From: Haloarcula taiwanensis
GTDB taxonomy: Archaea > Halobacteriota > Halobacteria > Halobacteriales > Haloarculaceae
Direction: 5' to 3'
DNA length: 64,000 nucleotides
Assembly: GCA_002844335.1 (NCBI GenBank)
Contig: CP019154.1
Coordinates: 1,426,001 to 1,490,000, forward strand
Both the position numbers and the translations under genes were made by a program. Positions within the stretch are counted from its first letter, which is position 1, and every line of letters begins with the position of its first letter. The notes beneath the pieces were generated by a model. It was not told the DNA's origin and did no database searches. It was given only the letters and a program-made list of their open reading frames with translations. This document shows, in pieces, positions 40,424 through 48,556 of the stretch.

Positions 40424-41500
40424 TCACTCGTACGTGACGTCCGTAATTGTAATCTCGGTCGCTTCGATTTCCTCGATGACGGCTCCCCAGCCGCCGACTT
40501 CGTACGTTCCGCTATCAGTGGCCAGCGTCGCGCTGATTCGGCCGGCCATCTGTGCAAGCGGGACCGGGTCCGTCCGTCCGATGCTACTCCCGGTGTAGTC
40601 GACGGCGGTGATGCGCCCGGTCAGACCAACCGACTCCTTCGTTTCCGTGTCGTACCCCTCGACAGTAGCCTCGATAATCGCGTCCTCATTCAACAGCGGT
40701 TCGATGTCGCGGACAGCGTGTCGGAGGTCGACGTACGTCGTCGGGGTTTCCGGCGTCCGCTCGGTGTACAGTGTGTCCCAGATCTCCCACAGACAGGTCA
40801 GGAAAAACCAGTGGAAGACGTAGGTGTGAGTTCGGTCCTTGACGAGCACACCGTACTCGTTGACCGAGTCGTGGTGGGGCGCAAAACACGTCCAGGTCCG
40901 GTCGACAAGCACGAAAAACGGGGCCGGAATCTCGCGGTTCCGGGCCTCCGTACAGGTCCCTTCGATGTCGGAAAGCGGCGGGACTTCCTCGTCAGGACTC
41001 GTACAGATGCTGAGTTTGATGTTCACGCCGCGGTCGTGGGCGGCGATGAGTTCTTCCCGGACCGCGTAGAACTGCTCGGGGTTCACGCCGACCTGAATCT
41101 GGTTTTCCGCCGCTTCGATGAGCTCCCGGGCCCGGCTGACGACCGTTTCGAACCGCTTGACGATACTTACCTCGTGCTCGGATATCTCGGGCTGGTTCCA
41201 GCGTTCCTCGATGGTCTCGGCCGCGTCGAGGTACTTGCTCGACCGTGACCGCAGGTCCTCAAGCACTACGTCGGGATTTCGCGCCCGAGCAGTCAGGCTA
41301 TCCTGCTGGAACGTCTCGATATACCCCTTCGACTCAAGATCCCTGAGCACGTCGTATATCCGCGGGTCCGGAACGTCACAGGAATCGGCGATGTCCGTCG
41401 CCGATGCGGTCCCCAGCCCCAGCAACGCCACGTAGGCCTCCGCCTGGTACGGAGAGAGACCGGCATCTTCGAGGACATCGGTTAGTTCGCTGTCGTCCAT
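40424..41500 (-). CDS. TrmB-family sugar regulator (second copy)
   Basis: A 358-residue TrmB-type regulator with a winged helix at the N-terminus (LSPYQAEAYVALLGLGTASA and DVPDPRIYDVLRDLESKGYIE) and the TrmB sensor domain (about 110-350) with GVLVKDRTHTYVFHWFFLTC. It is distinct from the TrmB at 30.1 kb in sequence. It lies upstream of the binding protein and transporter genes on the same strand, 232 bp apart, and is the likely local regulator. AGTTAACGTGCATGGTTA, 26 bp upstream of its start, may mediate autoregulation. Confidence 0.88.
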   Translation of the reverse strand: MDDSELTDVLEDAGLSPYQAEAYVALLGLGTASATDIADSCDVPDPRIYDVLRDLESKGYIETFQQDSLTARARNPDVVLEDLRSRSSKYLDAAETIEERWNQPEISEHEVSIVKRFETVVSRARELIEAAENQIQVGVNPEQFYAVREELIAAHDRGVNIKLSICTSPDEEVPPLSDIEGTCTEARNREIPAPFFVLVDRTWTCFAPHHDSVNEYGVLVKDRTHTYVFHWFFLTCLWEIWDTLYTERTPETPTTYVDLRHAVRDIEPLLNEDAIIEATVEGYDTETKESVGLTGRITAVDYTGSSIGRTDPVPLAQMAGRISATLATDSGTYEVGGWGAVIEEIEATEITITDVTYE

Positions 41501-41560
41501 GTGTATACAGGGAAACTGAGTACGCAGTTAACGTGCATGGTTATCCATCGAGGTCACTGA

Positions 41561-42550
41561 TTAGTCCTTGCCCTCGACGGGCCACTGCGGTTGTTTTGGG
41601 GCCTCGATTCGGGCACACTCCTCGTCGGTCAGGTCGACGTCGAGCGCTCCGACGTTCTCCTCAAGCTGGTCCATCGTCCGCGGGCCGATGATCGGCGCGT
41701 CGACGACATCCTGCTGGCAGAGCCACGCCAGGCTGACCTGTGCCGGTGTCGCGCCCTTCGCGTCGGCAATCGCCCGCACCTCGTCGAGGACCGCCCAGTT
41801 TTCGTCGCTGAACCGGTTTGCCGTGTACTCGTCCGTGCTCGCCCGTCCCTCGGCGAGGTCGTCGCCGCGCTCGTACTTCCCGGCGAGGAAGCCGCCGGCC
41901 AGGGGCGACCACGGGATGACGCCGACACCCTCCATCTCACACACCGGCAGGAGGTTCGCCTCCTCGTGGCGGTCGACGGCGTTGTACTCCGGCTGCATCG
42001 AGACGAACCGCTCGTACCCTTCGATGTCCGCGGTGTACAGCGCCTTCTGGAACTTCCAGTTGGCCATCGTACTGGCGCCGATATAGCGGACCAGCCCCTC
42101 GTCGACGAGGTACGTCAGCGCGTCCAATGTCTCCTCGATTGGCGTGTCGTCGTCCCACCGATGGATCTGGTAGAGGTCGAGATAGTCGACGCCGAGGCGG
42201 TCCAGCGTGGCGTGACACTGGTCGATGATGTGTTTCTTCGAAAGCCCGCTGCCGTTCGGCCCGTCGTGCATGTCGAAGTACACCTTCGAGGCCAAGACCA
42301 GTTCGTCGCGTCGGGCGGAGTCGACAGCATCGCCGAGTATCCGCTCGCTCTCGCCGTTCGAATACGCGTTGGCTGTATCGAAGAAGTTGATACCCAGATC
42401 CAGCGCTCGTTCGAGTATTCGGCGGCTCTCGTCCTCGTCATTTAGCATCCAGGGCTCGGCGCTTCCGAAGTTCATCGTTCCGAGACAGAGTTCGGACACG
42501 TCGAGCCCTGTCGACCCGAGCGTGGTGTATGTCACCGAGGAATCGTTCAT
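41561..42550 (-). CDS. Aldo/keto reductase
   Basis: A 329-residue AKR-fold oxidoreductase. The catalytic tetrad is visible in FDTANAYSNGESE (Asp and Tyr), VLASKVYF (Lys) and DLYQIHRWDD (His). GVIPWSPLAGGFLAGKYERG and RTMDQLEENVGALDV are typical of the family that reduces sugars and aldehydes. It is at the end of the sugar locus, with its own promoter containing CCACAGCTGTTGTTAA (42562-42577) 11 nt upstream of the start. A role in aldose metabolism is inferred from context. Confidence 0.87.
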   Translation of the reverse strand: MNDSSVTYTTLGSTGLDVSELCLGTMNFGSAEPWMLNDEDESRRILERALDLGINFFDTANAYSNGESERILGDAVDSARRDELVLASKVYFDMHDGPNGSGLSKKHIIDQCHATLDRLGVDYLDLYQIHRWDDDTPIEETLDALTYLVDEGLVRYIGASTMANWKFQKALYTADIEGYERFVSMQPEYNAVDRHEEANLLPVCEMEGVGVIPWSPLAGGFLAGKYERGDDLAEGRASTDEYTANRFSDENWAVLDEVRAIADAKGATPAQVSLAWLCQQDVVDAPIIGPRTMDQLEENVGALDVDLTDEECARIEAPKQPQWPVEGKD

Positions 42551-42561
42551 GACAGTTCATA

Positions 42562-42577
42562 CCACAGCTGTTGTTAA
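42562..42577 (-). promoter_or_regulatory. Putative sugar-locus operator at aldo/keto reductase promoter
   Basis: CCACAGCTGTTGTTAA differs at one base from the site at 40241-40256, in the same orientation relative to the gene it precedes. It lies 11 nt upstream of the ATG at 42550, covering the probable transcription start. Confidence 0.45.
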
Positions 42578-42609
42578 AGAATTTTGGGACTGCATATCGT
42601 TGTCAAAAC

Positions 42610-43485
42610 ATGAGCCGGAAATCCCCACAGAACAGTCCTACTCCGATGGACGCACTCGAAACCTTCAGAGACGAGTCCTACACCGGGGCAAACAGGTGCT
42701 GGCCGTGTACGGTACTGAATCTTGGCTTCGTTGGAGCGCTTGCCATGCTTCTGCGCGGGCGTGACCGTCCGCGGTCGAGCCTACTGGTCGCTGTTGTCGG
42801 CGTCGCGATCGTCTATTTCCGAGGGTATCTGGTCCCGTACACGCCCGAATTTGCCCCGCGGCTGGTGGCGGCATCACCGGTTCCGGACGAGTGGTTCCAC
42901 GCGGAGCCAGCACAGGGGGACACATCCCAAGAAGACGTGACCCGACGGGAAAACGAGTCGCTGGCCGACGACGTCGAGATGGACGGCGAAACCGTCTTCC
43001 GGGAGCTTTCGGCAGCCGGCGTCATCGAAGCCGAGGGTGAACAACTGTTTCTCACGACGGCTGTAGACGTGGCGTGGCACGAGCGGATGGACGAGCTGGC
43101 CGACGACTCACTTGACGCCCTCGCCGCGGCGCTACAGGCGTCGCTACCGGGAGTTGACGCTGCTGAACCGTACGTCGACGACGCGGAGTGGCTCGCACTC
43201 GGCGCGGACCACGCGAAGCTCCTCCCCCGTCCAGTCGTCGTCGCCGAACTCGCAGCTTACGAGGTCCTCGGCGAGCGTCTCGACGACGAGCGGCTCAGAG
43301 TCGCTGGCGCGGAGGCGTTCCGGATGTTCCTCGACAGGTGCCCGGTCTGTGACTCCGAACTAGTCGAGTCATCGTCAGTGTCGTGCTGTGGCGGCCATCT
43401 TGGACCGCGTCAGGACCCCGATGAGACGCTGGTCTGTCCGACCTGCGAGCAGCGACTCTACACGTTTGAACTGAGCGATACCTGA
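42610..43485 (+). CDS. Haloarchaeal membrane protein with C-terminal zinc ribbon
   Basis: A 291-residue protein if started at ATG 42610; ATG 42646 (MDALETFRDE) is an alternative that matches the usual start of such proteins. Two hydrophobic segments (WPCTVLNLGFVGALAMLL and SLLVAVVGVAIVYFRGYLVP) are followed by a long acidic domain and a C-terminal zinc-ribbon region with CPVC, a CC pair and CPTC. Such proteins are widespread in haloarchaea and unstudied to my knowledge. It is divergent from the aldo/keto reductase gene; the longer frame from 42571 would overlap that promoter. Confidence 0.72.
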   Translation: MSRKSPQNSPTPMDALETFRDESYTGANRCWPCTVLNLGFVGALAMLLRGRDRPRSSLLVAVVGVAIVYFRGYLVPYTPEFAPRLVAASPVPDEWFHAEPAQGDTSQEDVTRRENESLADDVEMDGETVFRELSAAGVIEAEGEQLFLTTAVDVAWHERMDELADDSLDALAAALQASLPGVDAAEPYVDDAEWLALGADHAKLLPRPVVVAELAAYEVLGERLDDERLRVAGAEAFRMFLDRCPVCDSELVESSSVSCCGGHLGPRQDPDETLVCPTCEQRLYTFELSDT

Positions 43486-43817
43486 AACCAGTCACTCAAA
43501 GCTGGGGATCTACTGGCTAGTCGGCATGCAGGACGCACTCCGGGCTCGGAGCGCAGAGCCAGTAGACAACGGACGGGGGGAGGTCCCGCCTGACCGCTGG
43601 TGCGTGCGGTCCCATGGACAACCATGCTGCGTGGCAGACAGTTACCGTCGGCCGGGTTGGGGGTGGTGGGAACGATGTGACCAAACAGCGGCCTCACATA
43701 GTTCCGGACTGCAGGGGGAATGTACCCAGCCAGTAGAATACTACAACTGCTGTTGTAAATATATTTCGGTGGCTGAAGAACACTGCCTATTAAATCCTCG
43801 CACACGGAGATGATGAT
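43486..43817. other. 332-bp noncoding region with inverted and repeated 9-mer
   Basis: No plausible gene; frames on both strands give compositionally odd proteins. CTACTGGCT (43510-43518) is exactly complementary to AGCCAGTAG (43557-43565), enclosing a second hairpin CTCCG/CGGAG (43538-43542 with 43547-43551). AGCCAGTAG occurs again at 43728-43736. CATGG/CCATG also pair at about 43615-43630. The right end holds the gfcR promoter, with the palindrome described separately. It may be a long leader or a noncoding RNA gene. Confidence 0.35.
43742..43757 (+). promoter_or_regulatory. Palindrome in the gfcR promoter
   Basis: TACAAC (43742-43747), spacer TGCT, GTTGTA (43752-43757) is a perfect 6-bp inverted repeat. 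A TATA-like AAATATATTT follows directly (about 43757-43766), so the palindrome takes the upstream activator position. The part CTGTTGT is shared with the sites at 40241 and 42562. GfcR is an activator of sugar metabolism in haloarchaea, so autoregulation is possible. Confidence 0.45.
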
Positions 43818-44456
43818 ATGAAGAACATCGACGACCTCGTCGACAGCGCGTCCGACTTGGCACAGCGTGGCCTCTCTAAGGGCGAGATTGCTGACGAGCT
43901 CAACGTCTCACGGGAGACGGCAAGTTGGCTTGTCGAACGCAGCGGCACCGGCACGGAACCGGACACGAGCGACGACGGCGGTCCCCACGACATCCACGTC
44001 GACTGGTCCGCTGTCGGGCGTGACAGCAACCGGCTGTATCACGCGGGCGCAGCGATGGCGGACCTGCTCTCGAAGAAAGGCGACGACGTAGACCTTACTA
44101 TCGGCATCGAGAAGGCCGGCGCGCCGCTCGCGACGACTGTTGCGCGGGAACTGGAAACAGACCTCGGGACGTACGCCCCGACCAAACACCAGTGGGACGA
44201 CGACGAGAGCGAGACCAGTGACGGTTCGTTCTCCCGGAACTTCGCGCAGATCCGGGACCGCGACTGCTACGTCGTTGACGACACTATCACGAGTGGCAAG
44301 ACGATGGGAGAGACAATCGATGCAATCCATGAACAGGGCGGCAACCCTGTGGCCTGCGTCGTGCTGGCTGACAAGCGCGGTGTCGGCGACATCCGCGGCG
44401 TCCCGGTGTACTCTCTGCTACAGGTCATCCGAGTTGGGAGCGACGGCGACTCGTAG
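43818..44456 (+). CDS. gfcR: Sugar-metabolism activator GfcR, PRTase-like
   Basis: A 212-residue fusion of an N-terminal helix-turn-helix (about 15-45, LSKGEIADELNVSRETASWL) and an orotate phosphoribosyltransferase-like domain (about 55-205). The PRPP-binding motif is CYVVDDTITSGKT. In Haloferax volcanii GfcR senses a sugar intermediate and activates glycolytic and Entner-Doudoroff genes. It used to be annotated PyrE2. Its location next to the sugar locus with glucose dehydrogenase fits. Start ATG 43818, about 60 nt after a palindrome and TATA-like element. Confidence 0.88.
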   Translation: MKNIDDLVDSASDLAQRGLSKGEIADELNVSRETASWLVERSGTGTEPDTSDDGGPHDIHVDWSAVGRDSNRLYHAGAAMADLLSKKGDDVDLTIGIEKAGAPLATTVARELETDLGTYAPTKHQWDDDESETSDGSFSRNFAQIRDRDCYVVDDTITSGKTMGETIDAIHEQGGNPVACVVLADKRGVGDIRGVPVYSLLQVIRVGSDGDS

Positions 44457-44561
44457 CGGTCCTGCTCAGCTGTTCCGAGCACGTGTTCGCTGCGCGGTCT
44501 CCGAATCGACGTGGCCACACGAGAGACTATCCTTTTATTCGTGCCGTGCGTAATTCGTGGT

Positions 44562-44759
44562 ATGACTGTACTGTCGTTTGACGAACAGGGCGTGGATGTC
44601 GTTTACGAGGGGACGGAGTTCCGCCTCGAAAAGGCCCTCATCGAGGATGCTATCCAGAAGTCGTATCCGAACGTCACCGACCACGAGGTGTTGCAGATGG
44701 TCGAGCCGGAACCAGCGCTGTCAGGAGAGCCACAGCGTATCGCCGAAATTGTGAACTGA
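44562..44759 (+). CDS. DUF5800 family small protein
   Basis: A 65-residue protein from ATG 44562 (MTVLSFDEQGVDVVYEGTEF), of a family conserved across haloarchaea under the name DUF5800 and without known function. Blocks VVYEGTEFRLEKALIEDAIQ and VTDHEVLQMVEPEPALSGEP are characteristic. The start is set by a TATA-like CTTTTATT at about 44531-44538, giving a leaderless transcript; the frame extending to 44511 is not used. It stands alone between gfcR and the thiolase gene. Confidence 0.82.
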   Translation: MTVLSFDEQGVDVVYEGTEFRLEKALIEDAIQKSYPNVTDHEVLQMVEPEPALSGEPQRIAEIVN

Positions 44760-44881
44760 TTCGACGTAGTTCCCTTGTGGGCTACAATTCCGTTGTGAGA
44801 AGTACTTCTGGCTGAGAACGCATATCCCGTTTGCAGGCGTTTAAGCAGGTGAATATGCGCTAATTAAGCATCCGAGCAGTA

Positions 44882-44891
44882 GGCATTTAAG
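44882..44891 (+). promoter_or_regulatory. TATA-like element of thiolase operon
   Basis: GGCATTTAAG lies about 26 nt upstream of the ATG at 44915, the spacing for a leaderless transcript, and supports that start over the GTG two codons earlier. Confidence 0.45.
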
Positions 44892-44914
44892 CCGTCAGCG
44901 CGCACTGGGTGATA

Positions 44915-46081
44915 ATGTCAGACCCACGTATTGCCGGGGCTAGCGTAACACAGTTCGGGAAACACCCCGAACGGACCGGCCGAGACCTGTTCGCCGAGGC
45001 CGGACTCGAAGCGCTCTCGCAGGCTGGAATCGACCCGGAGGACGCTGAAGCGCTCTATTACGGCAACTTCATGGGCGAACTCGCGGAACACCAGGGCCAC
45101 CAGGGCCCGCTGATGGCCGAGGCCATCGGGCTGGACGTTCCGGCGACCCGCGTGGAAGCGGCCTGTGCATCCGCCGGGACAGCCGTTCGTGAAGCCGTCA
45201 AGACGATCCGGAACGGCGAGGCGGAGGTCGTCGTCGTCGGCGGCGCGGAACGGATGACCAACATCGGGACGGCAGCGGCGACAGACGCGCTCGCCATCGC
45301 CGCCGACGACCTCTACGAGGTCCGTGCCGGGATGACCTTCCCCGGGGCGTACGCGCTGATGGCCCGGTCGTACTTCGACCAGTACGGCGGCTCCCACGAG
45401 GATCTCGCTCACGTCGCCGTCAAGAACCACGAACACGCCCTGGTCAACGAACACGCACAGATTCAGCAGGAAATCACGATCGAGGACGCGCTGGAGGCCC
45501 CGACGATTGCGGACCCGCTCGGCCTGTACGACTCCTGTCCGATTACTGACGGGGCCGCGGCTGCCGTCCTGACGACGGAGGCCTACGCCGAGGAACACAA
45601 CTTGGACGCCCCGGTCGCCATCACCGGGACCGGGCAGGGCGGCGACAATCTCGCGCTACAGGACCGTCCACATCTGGCACAGACGCCCGCCGCCGACAAG
45701 GCCGCCGAAGAGGCGTACGGCGACGCCGGCGTCGGTCCCGACGATGTCGATTTCGCCGAGGTCCACGACTGTTTCACCATCGCTGAAGTGTTCGCAATCG
45801 AATCGCTTGGCTTCTACGAGCGCGGTGAGGGCATCGCCGCGGCGCGCAACGGGGAGACGACCCGCGATGGCGACCGCCCGATAAATCTCTCGGGCGGGCT
45901 GAAAGCCAAGGGTCACCCGGTCGGCGCGACCGGCGTCGCCCAACTGGCGACCGTTGCCTGGCTTCTCGACGGGTCGCATCCGCGGGCCGACGCCGTCCCG
46001 GACAGCACCGTCGGTGTCGCACACAACGCGGGGGGTACGGTCGCGTCTACGACTGTCCACGTCATGGAGGTACAAGAATGA
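44915..46081 (+). CDS. Archaeal-type thiolase (Cys nucleophile)
   Basis: A 388-residue thiolase of the same family as that at 13953-15104. Unlike that copy it keeps the cysteine nucleophile in VEAACASAGTAV (about Cys87). Histidine motifs FAEVHDCFTIAE and KAKGHPVGATG are present. In archaea such thiolases form complexes with DUF35 proteins, and in some lineages with HMG-CoA synthase, for acetoacetyl-CoA formation in the mevalonate route or PHA precursors; no HMG-CoA synthase gene is here. ATG 44915 is chosen on promoter spacing. The stop overlaps the next gene by ATGA. Confidence 0.87.
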   Translation: MSDPRIAGASVTQFGKHPERTGRDLFAEAGLEALSQAGIDPEDAEALYYGNFMGELAEHQGHQGPLMAEAIGLDVPATRVEAACASAGTAVREAVKTIRNGEAEVVVVGGAERMTNIGTAAATDALAIAADDLYEVRAGMTFPGAYALMARSYFDQYGGSHEDLAHVAVKNHEHALVNEHAQIQQEITIEDALEAPTIADPLGLYDSCPITDGAAAAVLTTEAYAEEHNLDAPVAITGTGQGGDNLALQDRPHLAQTPAADKAAEEAYGDAGVGPDDVDFAEVHDCFTIAEVFAIESLGFYERGEGIAAARNGETTRDGDRPINLSGGLKAKGHPVGATGVAQLATVAWLLDGSHPRADAVPDSTVGVAHNAGGTVASTTVHVMEVQE

Positions 46082-46464
46082 CTGAATCCGCACAGGATGG
46101 CGAGTACGACGCGTGGCTCGACAGCATCGAATCTGGCGACGGGTACTACCTCGAATGTTCGAACGGCCACGGCTGGCTGCCGCCCCGGCGAGTGTGTCCG
46201 CGCTGCCACGACCAGGAACTCTCGGCGGTCGATCTGCCAGAATCCGGCGAAATCGCGAGCCACACGACGATTACCGTCCCGACGCCACAGTTCGAGGACG
46301 ACGCGCCCTACGTCACCGCCATCGCCGACTTCGGCCCGGTTTCGGTTACGGGACTCGTCCGCGGCGTGGACCCTGACGACGTCGCTATCGGCGACGTGGT
46401 CGGCATCGATGTCGGCGAGCGCGTGACGACCGGCGAGAGAGCCGTCGTGTTCCGGCCGCGCTAA
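46078..46464 (+). CDS. DUF35 OB-fold partner of second thiolase
   Basis: A 128-residue protein with the zinc-ribbon pattern CSNGH and CPRC (about 24-41) and an OB fold from about 50 to 120. It resembles the protein at 13576-13956, including the CSNGH block, but is clearly diverged. Its start overlaps the thiolase stop by 4 nt, so the two are probably subunits of one enzyme. Confidence 0.85.
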   Translation: MTESAQDGEYDAWLDSIESGDGYYLECSNGHGWLPPRRVCPRCHDQELSAVDLPESGEIASHTTITVPTPQFEDDAPYVTAIADFGPVSVTGLVRGVDPDDVAIGDVVGIDVGERVTTGERAVVFRPR

Positions 46465-46465
46465 C

Positions 46466-47407
46466 TCAGTTCTCGACCGTTACCGACGTCACTCTGTCGC
46501 GGACCACGTCGACGAACTCACCGGGGTGTTCGACGTGGGGCAAGAGCAGCGAATCACCGAACACGACGAGCATCGCATCCGCCTGTTCGGCCAGGTCACG
46601 ACCCTTCGACAGCGGTGTGATGTCGGCATCCTCACCCCAGACCAGCGTCACGGGCACGTCGAGGCTTGCCAGTACTTCGCCGAGGTCGTCCTCCGGGTCG
46701 AGGAAGCCGGAGACGAACGACGCCGGCGCGAACCGCGCACCGGGCTGGTGGCCGCTCTGCCACTCGTAGTCGACCACTGCGTCGGTGAGGTTGTCCATAT
46801 CGTAGTACCCGTGGTCAGCGTGGAAGTGGCGGATGGAGGGCTTCGAGACGGTGAGGTTGTAGATTGCCTCGCCGACGACGGGCGCGCGCAACAGCGATCG
46901 GAGCCAGACGGTGCGGTTCCCCATCGAAGTGTCTGTCGGGCAGATGAGGACAAGTTCCTTCACCTCAACCTCCTGTGCCGCGCTGGCGGCGTATGCCCCT
47001 GTCAGAGACGACGCGACGACGGTCGCGTCGGTGGTGTTGTCCTCGATGAAATCGCGGACGAAGGCTGTGTACAGCGAGGCCGAGTACAGCAGCGGCGGGC
47101 GGTCTGTGTGCCCAAAACCCGGTAGGTCAGGCGCGATGACGTGGTACTCCTCCGCCAGCGTGTCGAACACCGTGTGGAACTCGTGACTGCTGGCAGCGGC
47201 GTTGATGCCGTGAAACAGCACGAGGTCCGGGTCCGACGGGTCGCCAGCCTCAGTGTACGCGATATCGAACCCGCGCCAGCGGTACGTCCCCTGTTCCCCC
47301 TCGAGCATCGGTTCGAACGCACCGGCCTGCGACTGCAGCACGCGGTTGGCAGCGGCTGTCGCACCGACCGCTCCGACGACCGCACCGAGCGCCTTGCGGA
47401 GTTTCAT
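46466..47407 (-). CDS. Alpha/beta-hydrolase
   Basis: A 313-residue protein. The alpha/beta hydrolase core begins after a hydrophobic N-terminus (ALGAVVGAVGATAAANRVL) that could be a membrane anchor. LVLFHGINAAASSHEF is the oxyanion-hole loop, VVASSLTGAYAAS contains the probable nucleophile (the elbow is atypical, Ser-Ser-Leu-Thr-Gly), VTLVWGEDADITPL has the acid and LLPHVEHPGEFVDVV the histidine. Epoxide hydrolase, lyso-lipase and haloperoxidase subfamilies are all possible. It is convergent with the DUF35 gene with a 1-nt gap. Confidence 0.85.
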   Translation of the reverse strand: MKLRKALGAVVGAVGATAAANRVLQSQAGAFEPMLEGEQGTYRWRGFDIAYTEAGDPSDPDLVLFHGINAAASSHEFHTVFDTLAEEYHVIAPDLPGFGHTDRPPLLYSASLYTAFVRDFIEDNTTDATVVASSLTGAYAASAAQEVEVKELVLICPTDTSMGNRTVWLRSLLRAPVVGEAIYNLTVSKPSIRHFHADHGYYDMDNLTDAVVDYEWQSGHQPGARFAPASFVSGFLDPEDDLGEVLASLDVPVTLVWGEDADITPLSKGRDLAEQADAMLVVFGDSLLLPHVEHPGEFVDVVRDRVTSVTVEN

Positions 47408-47512
47408 ATTGATGACTTGGAGCCCCGAGTATGTTATACATGCTGGACGAGCGTCAGATGACTGTCGCTATCGTCGCGGGCAACCGTAGCCGCGGACGCG
47501 ACAGACCCGAAC

Positions 47513-48556
47513 TCAGTTCTCGTCGCGAGGCTCGTCGAGACACTCCCGGAGCGGCGCGAGAACCTCGTCGACGACGGTGTACGGGTCGGTGTGGCGCTCG
47601 ATGACAGCGTCGACGTACTGTTCGATACCGCCGCGGCGGTCGAGTTCATCGACCAGTAGTTCGTTTGCGTCCTCCCGGAGCAGGGTTCGGATCTCGGCGG
47701 CGAATCGCTCCCGTGCCTGCCCCTCTCGTCGGCCGGTTCGGTCCAGATAGTCGCCGTGGTCGGCCAGCGCGTTCAGGAAGTCCTCGACGCCCTCGCCCCG
47801 GTTAGCCACCGTCTCCACGATTGGGGGGTCCCACGTCTCCGTGCCGCTCTCCTCGGCGTCTGCCTCGGCGTCGTCGGCTGCGAGTTCAGTCGCGCCGTGA
47901 TGGCCGGAGTTCGGTCGTCCGCTCTGTCCCTGAAGCATCTCCCGGAGCTGCTGGACAGTCCGGTCGGCTCCGTCGAGGTCAGCCTTGTTGACGACGAACA
48001 CGTCACCGATTTCGAGGATCCCGGCCTTGAGCATCTGCACGTCATCGCCGCTCCCCGGCGGCACGAGCACGGCGACGGTGTCGGCCGTGCGGACGATGTC
48101 GACCTCGTTTTGGCCTGCACCGACCGTCTCGACGATGATCTTGTCCTTGCCGAAGGCGTCCAGCGCGGTCACGGCGTCGGTCGTCGCCGTTGACAGCCCG
48201 CCCAGCGAGCCGCGAGCGGACATCGACCGGAAGAACATGTCCATGTCGCCGGCGTTCGAGGCCATTCGTATCCGGTCGCCGAGTACTGCGCCGCCGGAAA
48301 ACGGCGAGGACGGGTCGATAGCGATGACACCGACAGTCTGGCCCCGCTCGCGGTAGGTCGCTGCGACCTTGTCGACCAGCGTGGACTTGCCCGCGCCGGG
48401 ACTGCCGGTGACGCCGACCACGTCGGCTGTCCCGGTGTGCTGGTGGAGGTCGGAGATGATCTCCCGATACCCCGGCGAGCGGTTCTCTATCTTCGTGATG
48501 ACCCTGGCGAGAGCGCTGTGCTTGCCCGCAAGCAGGTCAGCGACGAGGTCGCTCAT
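47513..48556 (-). CDS. meaB: Methylmalonyl-CoA mutase-associated GTPase MeaB
   Basis: A 347-residue G3E-type P-loop GTPase that loads and protects adenosylcobalamin in methylmalonyl-CoA mutase. P-loop GSPGAGKST is at about residues 51-59; DPSSPFSGGAVLGDRIRM, VETVGAGQNEVDI and NKAD follow in the family order. An acidic, variable insertion (about 225-255) is a halophilic feature. I chose ATG 48556 (MSDLVADLL), which overlaps the stop of the B12-subunit gene (ATGA); the frame further upstream is that gene out of frame. Confidence 0.92.
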   Translation of the reverse strand: MSDLVADLLAGKHSALARVITKIENRSPGYREIISDLHQHTGTADVVGVTGSPGAGKSTLVDKVAATYRERGQTVGVIAIDPSSPFSGGAVLGDRIRMASNAGDMDMFFRSMSARGSLGGLSTATTDAVTALDAFGKDKIIVETVGAGQNEVDIVRTADTVAVLVPPGSGDDVQMLKAGILEIGDVFVVNKADLDGADRTVQQLREMLQGQSGRPNSGHHGATELAADDAEADAEESGTETWDPPIVETVANRGEGVEDFLNALADHGDYLDRTGRREGQARERFAAEIRTLLREDANELLVDELDRRGGIEQYVDAVIERHTDPYTVVDEVLAPLRECLDEPRDEN

